A stretch of 64,000 nt of DNA from Microscilla marina ATCC 23134 (GCF_000169175.1 NZ_AAWS01000014.1:150020-214019), one strand, 5' to 3'. Shown: positions 9,063 through 18,487, counted from the first letter of the stretch. The notes: a model not told the origin generated them from the letters alone. A program made the numbers and translations.

Positions 9063-9376
9063 CTAGTACTCTGGACACTACATAAGTAAAGCGCTATTTC
9101 ACGCCTTTTGTTCACTAGCTTCTCTTAAAAACCGATAGCTACAGCTTCGCTGTGCTGAGCTCTGCCACAGGCTAAATATCCCATAGCTACGGCTTAGTTC
9201 CCTGCGGGATAAATTTTGAAGATCGTCAGTAACCAAAACCGAGCTTTTCGCGAGCTCAACGTAGTTAATCCATCAAAATTTCTACTTTACCTACTTAGAA
9301 GCCAGAGTACTAGTGCATTAGGGATTAAATAAGTCGCCAAATAATATGTGAGTAACTTAGTCCCTGATGCACTAGT
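9063..9376. repeat. nested inverted repeats in a 620-bp intergenic region
   Basis: The gap 9021-9643 holds no gene. It contains CTAGTACTCTGG (9063-9074) matched by CCAGAGTACTAG (9303-9314). Abutting this, ACTAGTGCATTAGGGA (9309-9324) is matched imperfectly by TCCCTGATGCACTAGT (9361-9376). Short palindromes such as the GAGCT...AGCTC hairpin near 9243 lie inside, and 'AAGCTTcAAG / CTTgAAGCTT' copies follow near 9382 and 9467. It looks like a small non-coding mobile or structural repeat. Confidence 0.5.
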
Positions 9377-9643
9377 AGCAAGCTTCAAGCGACAAGCAAT
9401 GAAGTCTTATTTATTTTTAACCTCTTTGCAAAGCAATAAAAATAGACACTTTTTATACTATGTATACTTGAAGCTTGTTGCTAGATGCTTGTAACTAAAT
9501 ATAATTCAAATTAATTGAAAAAATCAGATTTTAAAAGCTTTCAATTGTTTTAGGTAGTTTAGGCAAAGTTCAAGGCTCATTTAAATTTTGTCTTGGCAGT
9601 GAGGTATTGTGGGTTAGATCGCTATCAGCTTTTACCATTGATG

Positions 9644-10156
9644 CTAAAATTCATCTTTACCACCTAACTCTAGTGCGTCTTTTTTTACCTTATTGGCAAG
9701 GCTTATTTTATAGTTTTGTAGGTTGACTTGCACATTGAGGTCAAAAGCGCCCACCATTTGAGCTGCCAGAATACCCGCATTTTTGGCAGCGTTGAGCGCC
9801 ACTGTAGCCACTGGTACACCATTGGGCATTTGCAAAATTGACAAGATAGAGTCCCAACCATCTATAGAGTTGCTTGATTTTACAGGTACACCAATCACGG
9901 GCAAGGTAGTCATAGAGGCCACCATGCCAGGCAAGTGAGCAGCTCCACCAGCCCCAGCTATAATAGCTTTAAGCCCTCTTTTTTGAGCACTTTCGGCATA
10001 GTTTACCATACGGTGAGGGGTACGGTGTGCCGATACAATGGTTATTTCATAAGCCACACCCAGTTCTTTGAGTATATCGGCTGCGTCTTGCATCACGGGC
10101 AGGTCTGACTTGCTGCCCATAATGATACCTATTTGAGGAGTAGTAGTTTCGCTCAT
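9644..10156 (-). CDS. purE: N5-carboxyaminoimidazole ribonucleotide mutase
   Basis: A class I PurE of 170 residues that moves the carboxyl group of N5-CAIR to give CAIR in purine synthesis. The signatures are the N-terminal [13 protein letters not shown], the SAHRTPHRM segment with the active-site His, and [13 protein letters not shown]. Length is normal. The ATG at 10156 places the conserved first strand close to the N-terminus. No purK or other purine gene is adjacent in this window, so it is transcribed alone or the genes are scattered. Confidence 0.96.
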   Translation of the reverse strand: MSETTTPQIGIIMGSKSDLPVMQDAADILKELGVAYEITIVSAHRTPHRMVNYAESAQKRGLKAIIAGAGGAAHLPGMVASMTTLPVIGVPVKSSNSIDGWDSILSILQMPNGVPVATVALNAAKNAGILAAQMVGAFDLNVQVNLQNYKISLANKVKKDALELGGKDEF

Positions 10157-10614
10157 TTTGTTTGTTTAAAATAATGCAAGTTGTAAGGCATCAATGCTTG
10201 TTTGACTCTTTCATATCCAGTGTGTTTTGTAGCAAACTTATGGTCAGGTTACCTCTACAGCTAAGTTATAAGCTTGTTTTTGAGTGAGACTTCAAAGGAA
10301 TCATCAAGTGTAGATTTTTCCCATTGGTTAACCTTGACGCTTGCTTAAAGCCTGTCTTTTGAATTGAAAATTACTTTTTTAGCCCAGACGCTGACTTTTA
10401 AACAAGCCACTGGATACAAAATATCCTACAACTCAATTGAAAGAAGTGTTTAAGACAGGGCACAAATATAGATGAATTGAGGGAAAGTTCACGAAGGATT
10501 ACAAAATCGCTTTTTTAACTGGCTTATAATTGGGTTGAAGGCGAGTGCTGTTTTACTGTTGAAAATAAAACAGCCAATTTTTGCATAAACTGTAACCCTC
10601 CCATCTACCAATAG
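10157..10614. other. intergenic with imperfect inverted repeats
   Basis: No gene seen. GCCTGTCTTTTGAATTG (10350-10366) pairs imperfectly with 10434-10459 (CAATTGAAAG...TTAAGACAGG). AGCTTGTTT (10271-10279) pairs with AAACAAGC (10400-10407). The stretch at about 10538-10600 shares 'CGAGTGCTGTTT...TTGAAAATAA' with the element at 3236-3346, so this is probably a degenerate member of the same repeat family. Confidence 0.45.
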
Positions 10615-11556
10615 TTACCTCCATTCAGTTACTTTGCCCTTATCTTTGTTGTGCATATCTTGTGGTATATTTTGGGCAATATGCTCAAACAATAAATCTA
10701 ACAATTTGATTTTGGCAAAGTTGCGTACATACACCAGGCTTACCTCACGTAAGGGTTTTTCTGGTTCAAAACGACGTATTTGAGCTTGTTTGCCTGATGG
10801 TAAATCCAGCGTGGCAAGTTCAGGCAACAAGGTAAACCCACCTTCTACTTCTACCATTTTTTTGAGAGTTTCCAGCGAACCACTCCTGTAGTTAAAAGTT
10901 TGTTGTTTTTGAGCTTGTTCCTGATACCCACACAAGTTGGCCACCTGATTATAAAAGCAATGCCCATCATTTAGCATCCAAAGCTCTTCGCTGGCAATGT
11001 CTTTCGGACGTAACTGTTGGTTGGTTAAAATAGGGTGGTCTTTGCTCGTATACACCATAATCTCTTCATAAAAAATAGGCTTTTCTACCATTCCTTTTTC
11101 CCGCAAAGGGGTGACCAGCAAACCTACGTCCAGCAAATCTTTTTGCAAATGGTCTATGATTTCTTCGGTAAGTAGCTCATACACCTGGAGCTGTATGCTG
11201 GGGTATTCTCTGGTAAAGCTACCCACAAATAAAGGCAGCAGATAAGGTGCTAATGTTGGAATAATACCGACCTTAAGTTCTCCTGTTACATTGTTCTGAA
11301 ACTGTTGTACAATGTCTTGAATTTTGCTTGATTCACGAAGCGTGTTTCGGGCTTGTTCAATAATTAGTTTGCCTACATCAGTTGGCACTACTGGTTGTTT
11401 GCTGCGGTCAAATACAACGACTCCTAAATCTTCCTCCATCTTTTTGATTTGCATACTGAGGGTAGGCTGTGTAACAAAACACTTCTCTGCTGCCGTAGCA
11501 AAGTGCCTGTAAGTGTCTACTGCTACTATATATTCAAGTTGTATAAGGCTTACCAT
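10615..11556 (-). CDS. oxyR: OxyR-type LysR regulator of the peroxide response
   Basis: A 313-residue LysR-family activator. The winged helix-turn-helix fills about residues 1-60 (FATAAEKCFVTQPTLSMQIKKME). The effector domain carries the OxyR redox pair in GHCFYNQVANLCG: Cys200 and Cys209, with the same spacing as the E. coli sensor cysteines 199 and 208. Peroxide would form a disulfide between them and switch on target promoters. The gene diverges from dps across a 134-bp gap that contains an OxyR-like half-site pair, so it very likely controls dps and itself. Confidence 0.93.
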   Translation of the reverse strand: MVSLIQLEYIVAVDTYRHFATAAEKCFVTQPTLSMQIKKMEEDLGVVVFDRSKQPVVPTDVGKLIIEQARNTLRESSKIQDIVQQFQNNVTGELKVGIIPTLAPYLLPLFVGSFTREYPSIQLQVYELLTEEIIDHLQKDLLDVGLLVTPLREKGMVEKPIFYEEIMVYTSKDHPILTNQQLRPKDIASEELWMLNDGHCFYNQVANLCGYQEQAQKQQTFNYRSGSLETLKKMVEVEGGFTLLPELATLDLPSGKQAQIRRFEPEKPLREVSLVYVRNFAKIKLLDLLFEHIAQNIPQDMHNKDKGKVTEWR

Positions 11557-11588
11557 AATATTGCTAATGATTTAATCTATTCACAAAT

Positions 11589-11603
11589 ATAGTTTACCTC
11601 TAT
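11589..11603. promoter_or_regulatory. candidate OxyR operator half
   Basis: ATAG-N7-CTAT (ATAG at 11589, CTAT at 11600) in the oxyR-dps gap matches one half of the classical OxyR site ATAG-N7-CTAT-N7-ATAG-N7-CTAT. Another CTAT at 11577-11580 lies 8 bases to the left, so the second half would be imperfect. No binding data; pattern match only. Confidence 0.5.
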
Positions 11604-11624
11604 GGAAACATAATAATTATTGAT

Positions 11625-11655
11625 TTGATTTGTGAGTCTATAAGAATTAGTTTTG
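11625..11655 (+). promoter_or_regulatory. predicted Bacteroidetes promoter of dps
   Basis: TTG (11625-11627) and TAGTTTTG (11648-11655), 20 bases apart, fit the phylum's -33 TTG / -7 TAnnTTTG promoter. The site lies 35 bases before the dps start and just downstream of the candidate OxyR site. Confidence 0.55.
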
Positions 11656-11690
11656 TGATAAATAAAATCTATTAATTTAATATATAACTC

Positions 11691-12176
11691 ATGATAACAG
11701 CAGAACTAAATCTGATAGGCCTGGATAAAGAACAAGCCGGAAAATTGGCAAATGACCTGAATCAACTATTGGCAAATTTCCAGATTCATTACCAAAACCT
11801 GCGTGGTTTTCACTGGAATATCAAAGGAAAAAACTTTTTTGAGTTACATGCTAAGTTTGAAGAGTTGTATACCGATGCTCAGGAAAAAATAGATCAAATT
11901 GCTGAGCGTATACTTACTTTGGGTTTTACTCCTTTACACGTTTTTTCTGATTATTTGGAGCGCGCCCAAATTGCTGAAGGTAAAAATGTACTGGAAGACC
12001 AAGAAGCAGTAAATATGCTAATACAAAGTATGCAAACACTCATTACTATAGAGCGCCAAGCATTAGAGTACGCCGCCGATTTACACGATGAAGGAACTGT
12101 AGCAATGCTGAGCGACTTTATTGCTACTCAAGAAAAAACAGTTTGGATGTTTTCTGCCTGGTTAAATAATAGCTGA
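11691..12176 (+). CDS. dps: Dps ferroxidase / DNA-protection protein
   Basis: A 161-residue ferritin-like mini-ferritin that oxidises Fe(II) with peroxide and stores iron in a dodecamer. The intersubunit ferroxidase ligands are present with canonical spacing: His41 in GFHWNIKG, His53 in ELHAKF, and Asp68 and Glu72 in DQIAER. This matches the E. coli pattern H51/H63/D78/E82. There is no long basic N-terminal tail, so DNA binding may be weak. It is divergent from oxyR and so probably peroxide-induced. Confidence 0.95.
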   Translation: MITAELNLIGLDKEQAGKLANDLNQLLANFQIHYQNLRGFHWNIKGKNFFELHAKFEELYTDAQEKIDQIAERILTLGFTPLHVFSDYLERAQIAEGKNVLEDQEAVNMLIQSMQTLITIERQALEYAADLHDEGTVAMLSDFIATQEKTVWMFSAWLNNS

Positions 12177-12338
12177 TATTCTGTAATTGCCAAGTTACAT
12201 GGATTCTTAGCTATTCAACAGGATACAAGTCGGCAATGTCTTGCCAACAAAAAACGATTTAAACTGTTTAGGTTGGCTTTTTTTAAAAAAAACAAATCAC
12301 ACGCTTGACGTGAGTTATGATAATAAACATTGATAACT

Positions 12339-12743
12339 ATGAACCTCAATCAAATTACAGTATCGAGTACCAATATTGCAAAGTCAGTTGATTTTTATAC
12401 TACATTAGGTCTTGAGCTTATAGTAGACACGCCCCACTATGCCCGCTTTTTGGTGCACCATGGGCAGGCTACCTTTTCGGTAGCCCTCCGCAATGAAGCG
12501 ATCCCACAAAATGGTACGAAGGTATATTTTGAATGTGACAATTTAGATGCTAAGGTAGCCAAGTTACAAACTGCCGGGCTAGAGTTTACCGAGTTGCCCA
12601 CCGACAAACGCTACCTTTGGCGCGAAGCTCATATCAACGACCCTGACGGTAATGTAGTATGTCTTTATTATGCAGGTGAAAACCGAATTAACCCACCTTG
12701 GCGGGTACAAAAGAAGAAGAATGACCTGACCAAAAATATATAA
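12339..12743 (+). CDS. VOC (glyoxalase/bleomycin-resistance fold) protein
   Basis: A 134-residue vicinal-oxygen-chelate fold protein from ATG 12339; a TTG at 12330 is a less likely start. Typical features are the opening strand ITVSSTNIAKSVDFYTTLGL and the closing WREAHINDPDGNVVCLYYAG. Such single-domain proteins act as lyases, dioxygenases or drug-binding proteins, and the substrate cannot be told from sequence. It lies 15 bases before the N-acetyltransferase gene, probably in one transcript. Confidence 0.85.
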   Translation: MNLNQITVSSTNIAKSVDFYTTLGLELIVDTPHYARFLVHHGQATFSVALRNEAIPQNGTKVYFECDNLDAKVAKLQTAGLEFTELPTDKRYLWREAHINDPDGNVVCLYYAGENRINPPWRVQKKKNDLTKNI

Positions 12744-12758
12744 AGGCAAACCAACGCA

Positions 12759-13556
12759 ATGGATTTACAAAAATACCTTCATAGAATAGGTTTTAAAGGA
12801 AGTAAATTGCCTTTGGCCAACTTAGAAACTTTAAGGTTACTTCACTATGCTCACATGCACCAAGTACCCTTTGAAAATCTCGACATTCATTACAACCGTT
12901 ACATAGAGGTGGACGTAGAAAAGTTTTACAAAAAAATAGTGAATGACAACAGGGGAGGGTTTTGTTTTGAGTTAAATGGCCTGTTCAACTGGGCACTTAG
13001 GCAAATAGGGTTTGATGTTACTATACTAGCAGCTGCCGTCATCAACGATCAGGGCGACTATGGTATACCACTAGGGCATTTGACTAATTTGGTGGCGTTA
13101 GAGGGTAAAAGGTGGTTGGTAGATGTAGGGTTTGGTGATAACTTCGTTTATCCGATTGAGTTTGTACCAGACAAAGTTCAAGTGCAAAAAGGGCGGTATT
13201 ATCGCCTAAAGCAACTAGATGAGACATATTATCAATATGCTGTATCGGACGATGGAGGTGCAAATTATAAGCATTGGTGGAAGTTTACCTTAACCCCTCG
13301 CCAACTAGATGATTTTAAGGGTGCTTGTCATTATATGCAAACATCGCCTGATACCCATTTTACACACAATCGGGTTTGTTCTGTTTCTACCCCACAAGGA
13401 CGCATCACTTTAAGTGATTTGAACTTTAAAACCCGCGTGGGCAAAGAACAAACCGTAGTTGCACTAGCCAATGAGCAAGAGTTTTTGCAGGTTTTACAGG
13501 AGCAGTTTAGTATTGTTTTACATCAACCATATCAACCACCGTTTGGCGTAAGGTAA
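12759..13556 (+). CDS. nat: arylamine N-acetyltransferase
   Basis: A 265-residue NAT-family enzyme that moves an acetyl group from acetyl-CoA to arylamines or hydrazines through a cysteine thioester. The triad falls at Cys69 (RGGFCFELNG), His107 (LGHLTNLV) and Asp122 (LVDVGFGD), the same numbers as in characterised NATs. The length is normal for bacterial NATs. The upstream VOC gene suggests a shared detoxification transcript. A hairpin terminator follows. Confidence 0.95.
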   Translation: MDLQKYLHRIGFKGSKLPLANLETLRLLHYAHMHQVPFENLDIHYNRYIEVDVEKFYKKIVNDNRGGFCFELNGLFNWALRQIGFDVTILAAAVINDQGDYGIPLGHLTNLVALEGKRWLVDVGFGDNFVYPIEFVPDKVQVQKGRYYRLKQLDETYYQYAVSDDGGANYKHWWKFTLTPRQLDDFKGACHYMQTSPDTHFTHNRVCSVSTPQGRITLSDLNFKTRVGKEQTVVALANEQEFLQVLQEQFSIVLHQPYQPPFGVR

Positions 13557-13587
13557 AAATACAAATACACAAGCTACGTAATAACAT

Positions 13588-13627
13588 AACAGCCCCATCA
13601 ATAAAAATACTGATGGGGCTGTTTTAA
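13588..13627. terminator. bidirectional intrinsic terminator
   Basis: Perfect 13-bp stem AACAGCCCCATCA (13588-13600) / TGATGGGGCTGTT (13611-13623) with a T-rich tail, between the convergent nat and siaC-like genes. Confidence 0.88.
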
Positions 13628-13647
13628 TTTTGTTCTTTGATAAACGT

Positions 13648-14076
13648 TTAATCTAGGGTAAATTCATCTTCTTCTTCGTCTTCATCTTCAAGTATATAAG
13701 GAATCAAGTTAATTTGCAAACCACTATCTTCTATAAAATCTTCACCTTCGGCAAGCAAGTCATCGTTATCATCAGGATAATACCAGTTAATCACTACCTT
13801 GCCCCCTTGTTTTTCATAGTTTTTAAGTGTTTGCAAAAGATTCAATATAGTTTTAGAAGAGCTTGTATTGAAATATACCAGACGAAAATCCCACGTAAGT
13901 GTCCCCTTAACCTCTTTGACATAAGTGTCAATCCAGTTAAGGATAGGCTCATAAAATTGAGGTGCATCCTCAATGTATGACTCACCTAGAATCTCACACT
14001 TGCCCGTTTTGGCGTTCAAACGTATAGTTGGTGTGAAAAACACTCCTTTGGTCCCTTCTATATACAAATCTTTCAT
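13648..14076 (-). CDS. SiaC-family regulatory phosphoprotein (DUF1987)
   Basis: A 142-residue protein of the SiaC/DUF1987 family. Family features are KGVFFTPTIRLN at the start, PQFYEPILNWIDTYV, and the phospho-loop YFNTSSSK, where Thr71 lines up with the threonine phosphorylated in Pseudomonas SiaC. The tail is unusually acidic (Asp/Glu-rich, residues 128-140). In Pseudomonas, SiaB phosphorylates SiaC, and unphosphorylated SiaC activates the diguanylate cyclase SiaD. Here the likely kinase gene is upstream (14280-14831), but no SiaA phosphatase or SiaD cyclase is adjacent, so the output must differ or lie elsewhere. Confidence 0.85.
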   Translation of the reverse strand: MKDLYIEGTKGVFFTPTIRLNAKTGKCEILGESYIEDAPQFYEPILNWIDTYVKEVKGTLTWDFRLVYFNTSSSKTILNLLQTLKNYEKQGGKVVINWYYPDDNDDLLAEGEDFIEDSGLQINLIPYILEDEDEEEDEFTLD

Positions 14077-14279
14077 GATCTAACCTTTATTTATTCTTTT
14101 ATATACATTACCCATCTTACTTTAATTGGTGAGGTATAATAATCAATGAATAATCATTTTATTATTTATGATAATGTAAGGTTTAGATCATAAATATAAA
14201 AAAAATAGCTTTAAAAATAGAAAATGGGAAGGATCTTTCTTTTGAAGCATATGATTGCAAGGTGATAGTCTGATAAAGC

Positions 14280-14831
14280 TTATTTCATCACTTTTACACA
14301 AAACCCAAGATAGGTAAATTCATCGTTTATTCTCTCTGCTATTACCTGTAGTCCGTGTCCAGAGAGCAGCGCCATTTGTACTAATCCAATACCTGCCCTT
14401 TTATTTTTCTGATCCTTGTCTTTCTTGCGTAAGTCTCGTTTAAACTTTCTGAGCCCATCTCTGTCCAAAGAATTAATGTATTCGCAACGTTCGAGAAGTG
14501 TTTCTACAGAGGAGTTGCTTACAGTATTGCCTGTAATAAGTAAGTAGCAATCATCCCGTTCGTCTATAATAAGGGTGCCTACCGATTCGTTGCCAATAAA
14601 CGTGTTTTGTTCCTCTGAGTAAACAATTACATTTTGAGCTAACTCTATAAATATTGCTAATAGCTTGTAGTGGACTTTGGTTTTTTTAAAGGTGCGTTGA
14701 ATATAACCCTTAATTTTGGCAATTAATTCATGCGTAATAGGCCCCTTGTAGGTAATAATAGGTGCCTGTACCTGAAAGTCAGTATGATACATAAAAGAAT
14801 TAGCCATGCAAATATCAATGGTCGCCAACAT
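14280..14831 (-). CDS. SiaB-family protein kinase
   Basis: A 183-residue member of the SiaB family, whose fold is related to histidine-kinase-type ATPases. The N-box region is IELAQNVIVYS, and a glycine motif RAGIGLVQMALLSGHG lies near the C-terminus. A basic stretch (KFKRDLRKKDKDQKNK) sits before it. ATG 14831 or ATG 14807 (MANSFMYH) could be the start. Together with the downstream SiaC-like gene, 203 bases away on the same strand, it forms a two-gene Ser/Thr phospho-switch, probably linked to attachment or biofilm control as in Pseudomonas. Confidence 0.85.
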   Translation of the reverse strand: MLATIDICMANSFMYHTDFQVQAPIITYKGPITHELIAKIKGYIQRTFKKTKVHYKLLAIFIELAQNVIVYSEEQNTFIGNESVGTLIIDERDDCYLLITGNTVSNSSVETLLERCEYINSLDRDGLRKFKRDLRKKDKDQKNKRAGIGLVQMALLSGHGLQVIAERINDEFTYLGFCVKVMK

Positions 14832-15150
14832 TAGTATAACTAGTTTGAATAGTTTTTCTGCATATTCATCAGCTTGAGCTACGTAAATTGAACATACATG
14901 AAAAAATATGAATATATAAAGTTAAAGCTACGCTTTTTGGTTTTTAAGCATAATCACTTCCATAAAAGTAACCTAGTGGTAGATATTGAAGGGTTTTATC
15001 AAAAATTATGCGAAATTCAGACCATCATTTTGTTTTTAAAGTGAAGTGTCTGGTGTTTTATTAAGCGTTTTTTAGTAGATATAGTACAGGTAGTATAATC
15101 ACAATGATAGTTTGAGATATATAGGTAAAATATTGTTTTTTGATAAAAAG
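14832..15150. other. intergenic, divergent promoters expected
   Basis: About 320 AT-rich bases between siaB (minus) and the flippase (plus). They should hold two promoters; I found no convincing TAnnTTTG match, hairpin or repeat. Confidence 0.4.
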
Positions 15151-16377
15151 ATGATTGAAAATTTTGCTTCAATGTCTTTTTTGAAATTAAGTAACCTTGT
15201 CCTTGGCTGGCTACTCTATCCTTATATTATACGTTTGATAGGTACCGACAACTTTGGTTTACTCATTTTTGCTCAAAGTCTGATGCTCTACCTGGTGGTA
15301 TTTACCAACTACGGTTTTTCATTGTCTGCCCCGCGTGAAATAGCCCGTTTATACAAAACCAAACCTAAAGAGTGTATTCAAAAAGTAAGTGATTTTTTTT
15401 ATACACAAATCTTTTTGGGGTTAGTATCTTTTTTTTTATTGTTTCTATTAGTGCAAGCGATCCCGTTTTTGGGTAATAATAGCCGACTGATTTATGGTAG
15501 TTTTGCCATTGTATTAGGGCAAATTTTATTACCTGTATGGTTTTTTCAAGGGATTGAGAAAATGCCCTACCTTGTTTATTTTAATTTATTCGCCAAAATC
15601 CTTTTGATTGTAGGGATTGTATTGTTTGTACACCAAAAGTCAGACTATATTTTCATCAATTTGTTTTGGGGTTTGGGTAGCATGATTGCTGGCTTGGGTG
15701 CGTGGGGAGTAATGATTGTTCGTTTTAAAGTTCGTTTCTATAAGCCTTCTTATCAATCTATTTGTCATATATTGCGACAAGACTTCCACTTGTTTGTGGC
15801 AAACATTACCAACATTATTACCTTTAATTCTACGGTGATTATTATGGGTTTGTTTGCTACGAATGAAACTTTAGGTTTATATAGTATTGCCGATCGTATA
15901 TTTATGATTGCACGGCAAGCAGTAGTTGTGATTCATCAAAGTATTTACCCTAGAGTAGCACAACTTGCCAACGAGTCGTTATGGGAGTTGAAACATTTTT
16001 TTAAAAGATTTTTGCAGTTAATATTGGTCTTTGTGGTGCCAGCCACAGGCATACTTTATTTTTTTGCCCCTGAAGTAGTGTATCTTTTTGCTGGTAAAGT
16101 ATTGCCTGAGGTATCATTTTTTGTGCAAATATTGAGCTTTACTCCACTGCTGGCAGTGGCTAATTTGCCTGCTTGCCAGGTTTTATTAGTCACGAACAAA
16201 GAGTTTACATATACTGTTTTGTCAATGATAGGGGCCGTTTTTCATATTATATTAAGTTTGATATTGATTTATAACTTTGCTGGATATGGGGCAGTTTTGG
16301 GGTTGTTTTGTACTGAATTGTTTTTGTGGCTTATATTTAATTTTAAGCTCTATCAATTAAACAGCAAATTAGACTGA
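15151..16377 (+). CDS. Wzx-type polysaccharide flippase
   Basis: A very hydrophobic protein of about 408 residues with roughly 12 membrane segments, of the MOP/polysaccharide-transport superfamily. Typical is the N-terminal 'LxNLxLGWLLYPYIIRLIGTDNFGLLIFA' pattern of O-antigen flippases. I use ATG 15151; the frame extends to a TTG at 15112. The role is to turn lipid-linked oligosaccharide across the inner membrane. It stands alone, without a glycosyltransferase cluster directly beside it; the nearest such genes are at 20-23.6 kb on the other strand. Confidence 0.88.
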   Translation: MIENFASMSFLKLSNLVLGWLLYPYIIRLIGTDNFGLLIFAQSLMLYLVVFTNYGFSLSAPREIARLYKTKPKECIQKVSDFFYTQIFLGLVSFFLLFLLVQAIPFLGNNSRLIYGSFAIVLGQILLPVWFFQGIEKMPYLVYFNLFAKILLIVGIVLFVHQKSDYIFINLFWGLGSMIAGLGAWGVMIVRFKVRFYKPSYQSICHILRQDFHLFVANITNIITFNSTVIIMGLFATNETLGLYSIADRIFMIARQAVVVIHQSIYPRVAQLANESLWELKHFFKRFLQLILVFVVPATGILYFFAPEVVYLFAGKVLPEVSFFVQILSFTPLLAVANLPACQVLLVTNKEFTYTVLSMIGAVFHIILSLILIYNFAGYGAVLGLFCTELFLWLIFNFKLYQLNSKLD

Positions 16378-17259
16378 CTTTTATTTATGCAGTGGTTGTA
16401 GGGGAGAGGGTTGCTCAAACAACTCTATACTATTATAACACATCAATTAGTGTTGTTTTGGGTAAACCTCAAGCAATTAAACTTAAATTAAAGAGTGATT
16501 TGACGATATAAACACTTGTATTTTTACTTATAAGAAATATTTATGGCAAATATATTATATAATTGAATTTATCGTATTTATATTTGCACTCAGTAGAGTA
16601 TTTGTAGCTGTTTCTATGAATATGCCACAAAATACTTTATCTTTAAGAACAATATATTTGAAACGAACTTACATACGTAATTATATTTTAACTTTGAATA
16701 TCATAGTGAAAAGCATATTATGTGTTTTTCCTCTAACCACATACAAAGACATAATACAACTGCCCAAATAGACTTGGTAGCAATCTTGTTACCCTATTTC
16801 AGAATATGTATTATCTACAAAAAGCTTATCTGAATATCATTTTAGGTGATGTTAGGCTGGACCTGATTTCATCCTTTAAAGTTTTTCCAAATCTCTAAAA
16901 CCTTACTCTATAGATATACACCTCTACTGTTAATTAATATTCGGAACACAGGTAATCATTAAAAACCAATTGTATCCATCGCTAAGTAATTTGTTCAAAG
17001 TAAGCGTCCAGGTTTTAGAAAAAATTTCGAAGTTAGACAAGGCAAAGAAGTTTTAAGCTAAACCAGATAGCTATTGCTAAGGTTTACCGAAGCCCCATCC
17101 ATGGGTAGACATGTTACTAAAAGCATTGATGGTATTGAAGAAAATTTTAGTCTTTAGCCATCAATTAATGGGTATAAATAGGCTCGATATGATTACTAGA
17201 GCAGTTGGCTATAAAAATCATTTGTAGAGAACTGTTTTGTAAAATTAAACATTGTGATA
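16378..17259. other. 880-bp AT-rich gene-free region
   Basis: No ORF, tRNA or hairpin terminator is evident. A TATATTTG box (16579-16586) resembles the -7 element, but no TTG lies at the right distance. The region may hold porV promoter elements near its right end or an unrecognised small RNA. Confidence 0.35.
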
Positions 17260-18462
17260 ATGCTGCATAAATCTGCCACATTATTTGTATGGGCATTGGT
17301 TATGATCACTCAGGCTTATGGTCAGGTTCAAAGGCAAAACTTTACCACTCTCATTGGGCAAAATACTTCACAAAGAGCAGTAAGAAGCGCAGTACCCTTT
17401 CTCACTATAGCACCTGATGCGCGAAGTACAGGAATGGGAGAAGTAGGGGTGGCTACCAAGTCAGATGTAAATGACATATATTGGAACCCTGCCAAACTAG
17501 CTTTTATCGACAACAAAGCCTCGTTTTCATTTGCTCAAACCCCTTGGTTACAGGTGATGACAGAAGGACTTTATCTCTATCATCTGACGGGTAACTATAA
17601 GATTTCTTCGAATCAAAGCATGGGCATTGCAGTACGTTATTTTGATTTAGGAGATTTAGATTTTGTAAACGCCTCCGGACAAATCAGTCAGCAAGTCTCT
17701 CCCCGTGAATTTGCCGTTACCTTTGCCTACTCCCGCAAATTATCCAATCATTTTAGTGCGGCGGTTAGTGGTCGCTTTATCCACTCTAATGTTACTGCCG
17801 ATGTATTGAGTGCCACTCAACTCCAAAACCAGGCAGGAGCCACTGGATCAGGAGATATTTCTGTCTTTTATAAAAATGAAGGAAATTTTGGCACCGTTCC
17901 AGTAGATTGGGCAGTAGGTGCGCATATTTCTAACATAGGACCTAAAATTTCATATAATGATAAAGCAATAAGAGGAGTAATACCAACCAACTTTCGGTTA
18001 GGCACTTCTGTTGGCTTGCATTTAGACGCTCTTCAGTTATTGACAGTTGGAGTAGATTTCAATAAGTTGTTGGTACCTTCTCCTCCGGTAGTTACCCCAG
18101 AAGGTGTAATTATTAAAGGAAGCACTCAAGATAAACCTGTGATTAGAGGCATTGTCGAATCTTTTGCTGATGCTCCAGAAGGCTGGCGCGAAGAATTGCA
18201 GGAAATTACTTGGGCAGTAGGGCTAGAGTATTGGTATGACAATACAGTGGCTGCTCGTTTGGGTTACTTTTCTGAAAACCCCACCAAAGGTGATCGTCGC
18301 TTTTTTACTTTAGGCATGGGGGTAAAGTATAAAGCTGTACAGGTAGATGTTTCTTATGTTTTAACTGCGCAGCACCAACACCCATTGTCAGATACTTTTA
18401 GAATTGGAATGATTGTGAATTTTGGTGAACCTGAAGTCACCATTGATGAGAGTGATGATTAA
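17260..18462 (+). CDS. porV: type IX secretion outer-membrane protein PorV
   Basis: A protein of about 400 residues with a signal peptide (MLHKSATLFVWALVMITQAYG) and an outer-membrane beta-barrel of the PorV/LptO type. The family signature is near the start: AVPFLTIAPDARSTGMGEVG, followed by IYWNPAKLAF. PorV binds the C-terminal signal of T9SS cargo leaving the SprA/Sov pore and passes it to the attachment complex. ATG 17260 is preferred over GTG 17254. Two T9SS-type cargo genes are in this window (42132-44996 and 45148-50049), consistent with a working system. No other Por/Gld genes are adjacent. Confidence 0.9.
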   Translation: MLHKSATLFVWALVMITQAYGQVQRQNFTTLIGQNTSQRAVRSAVPFLTIAPDARSTGMGEVGVATKSDVNDIYWNPAKLAFIDNKASFSFAQTPWLQVMTEGLYLYHLTGNYKISSNQSMGIAVRYFDLGDLDFVNASGQISQQVSPREFAVTFAYSRKLSNHFSAAVSGRFIHSNVTADVLSATQLQNQAGATGSGDISVFYKNEGNFGTVPVDWAVGAHISNIGPKISYNDKAIRGVIPTNFRLGTSVGLHLDALQLLTVGVDFNKLLVPSPPVVTPEGVIIKGSTQDKPVIRGIVESFADAPEGWREELQEITWAVGLEYWYDNTVAARLGYFSENPTKGDRRFFTLGMGVKYKAVQVDVSYVLTAQHQHPLSDTFRIGMIVNFGEPEVTIDESDD

Positions 18463-18487
18463 AAAAAGCAGATATATATCTTATTAT

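Noticed and set aside
16378..17259. Possible structural RNA in the 880-bp gap
   Set aside because: No tRNA, tmRNA, 6S or RNase P signature could be recognised; AT-rich sequence alone is not evidence.
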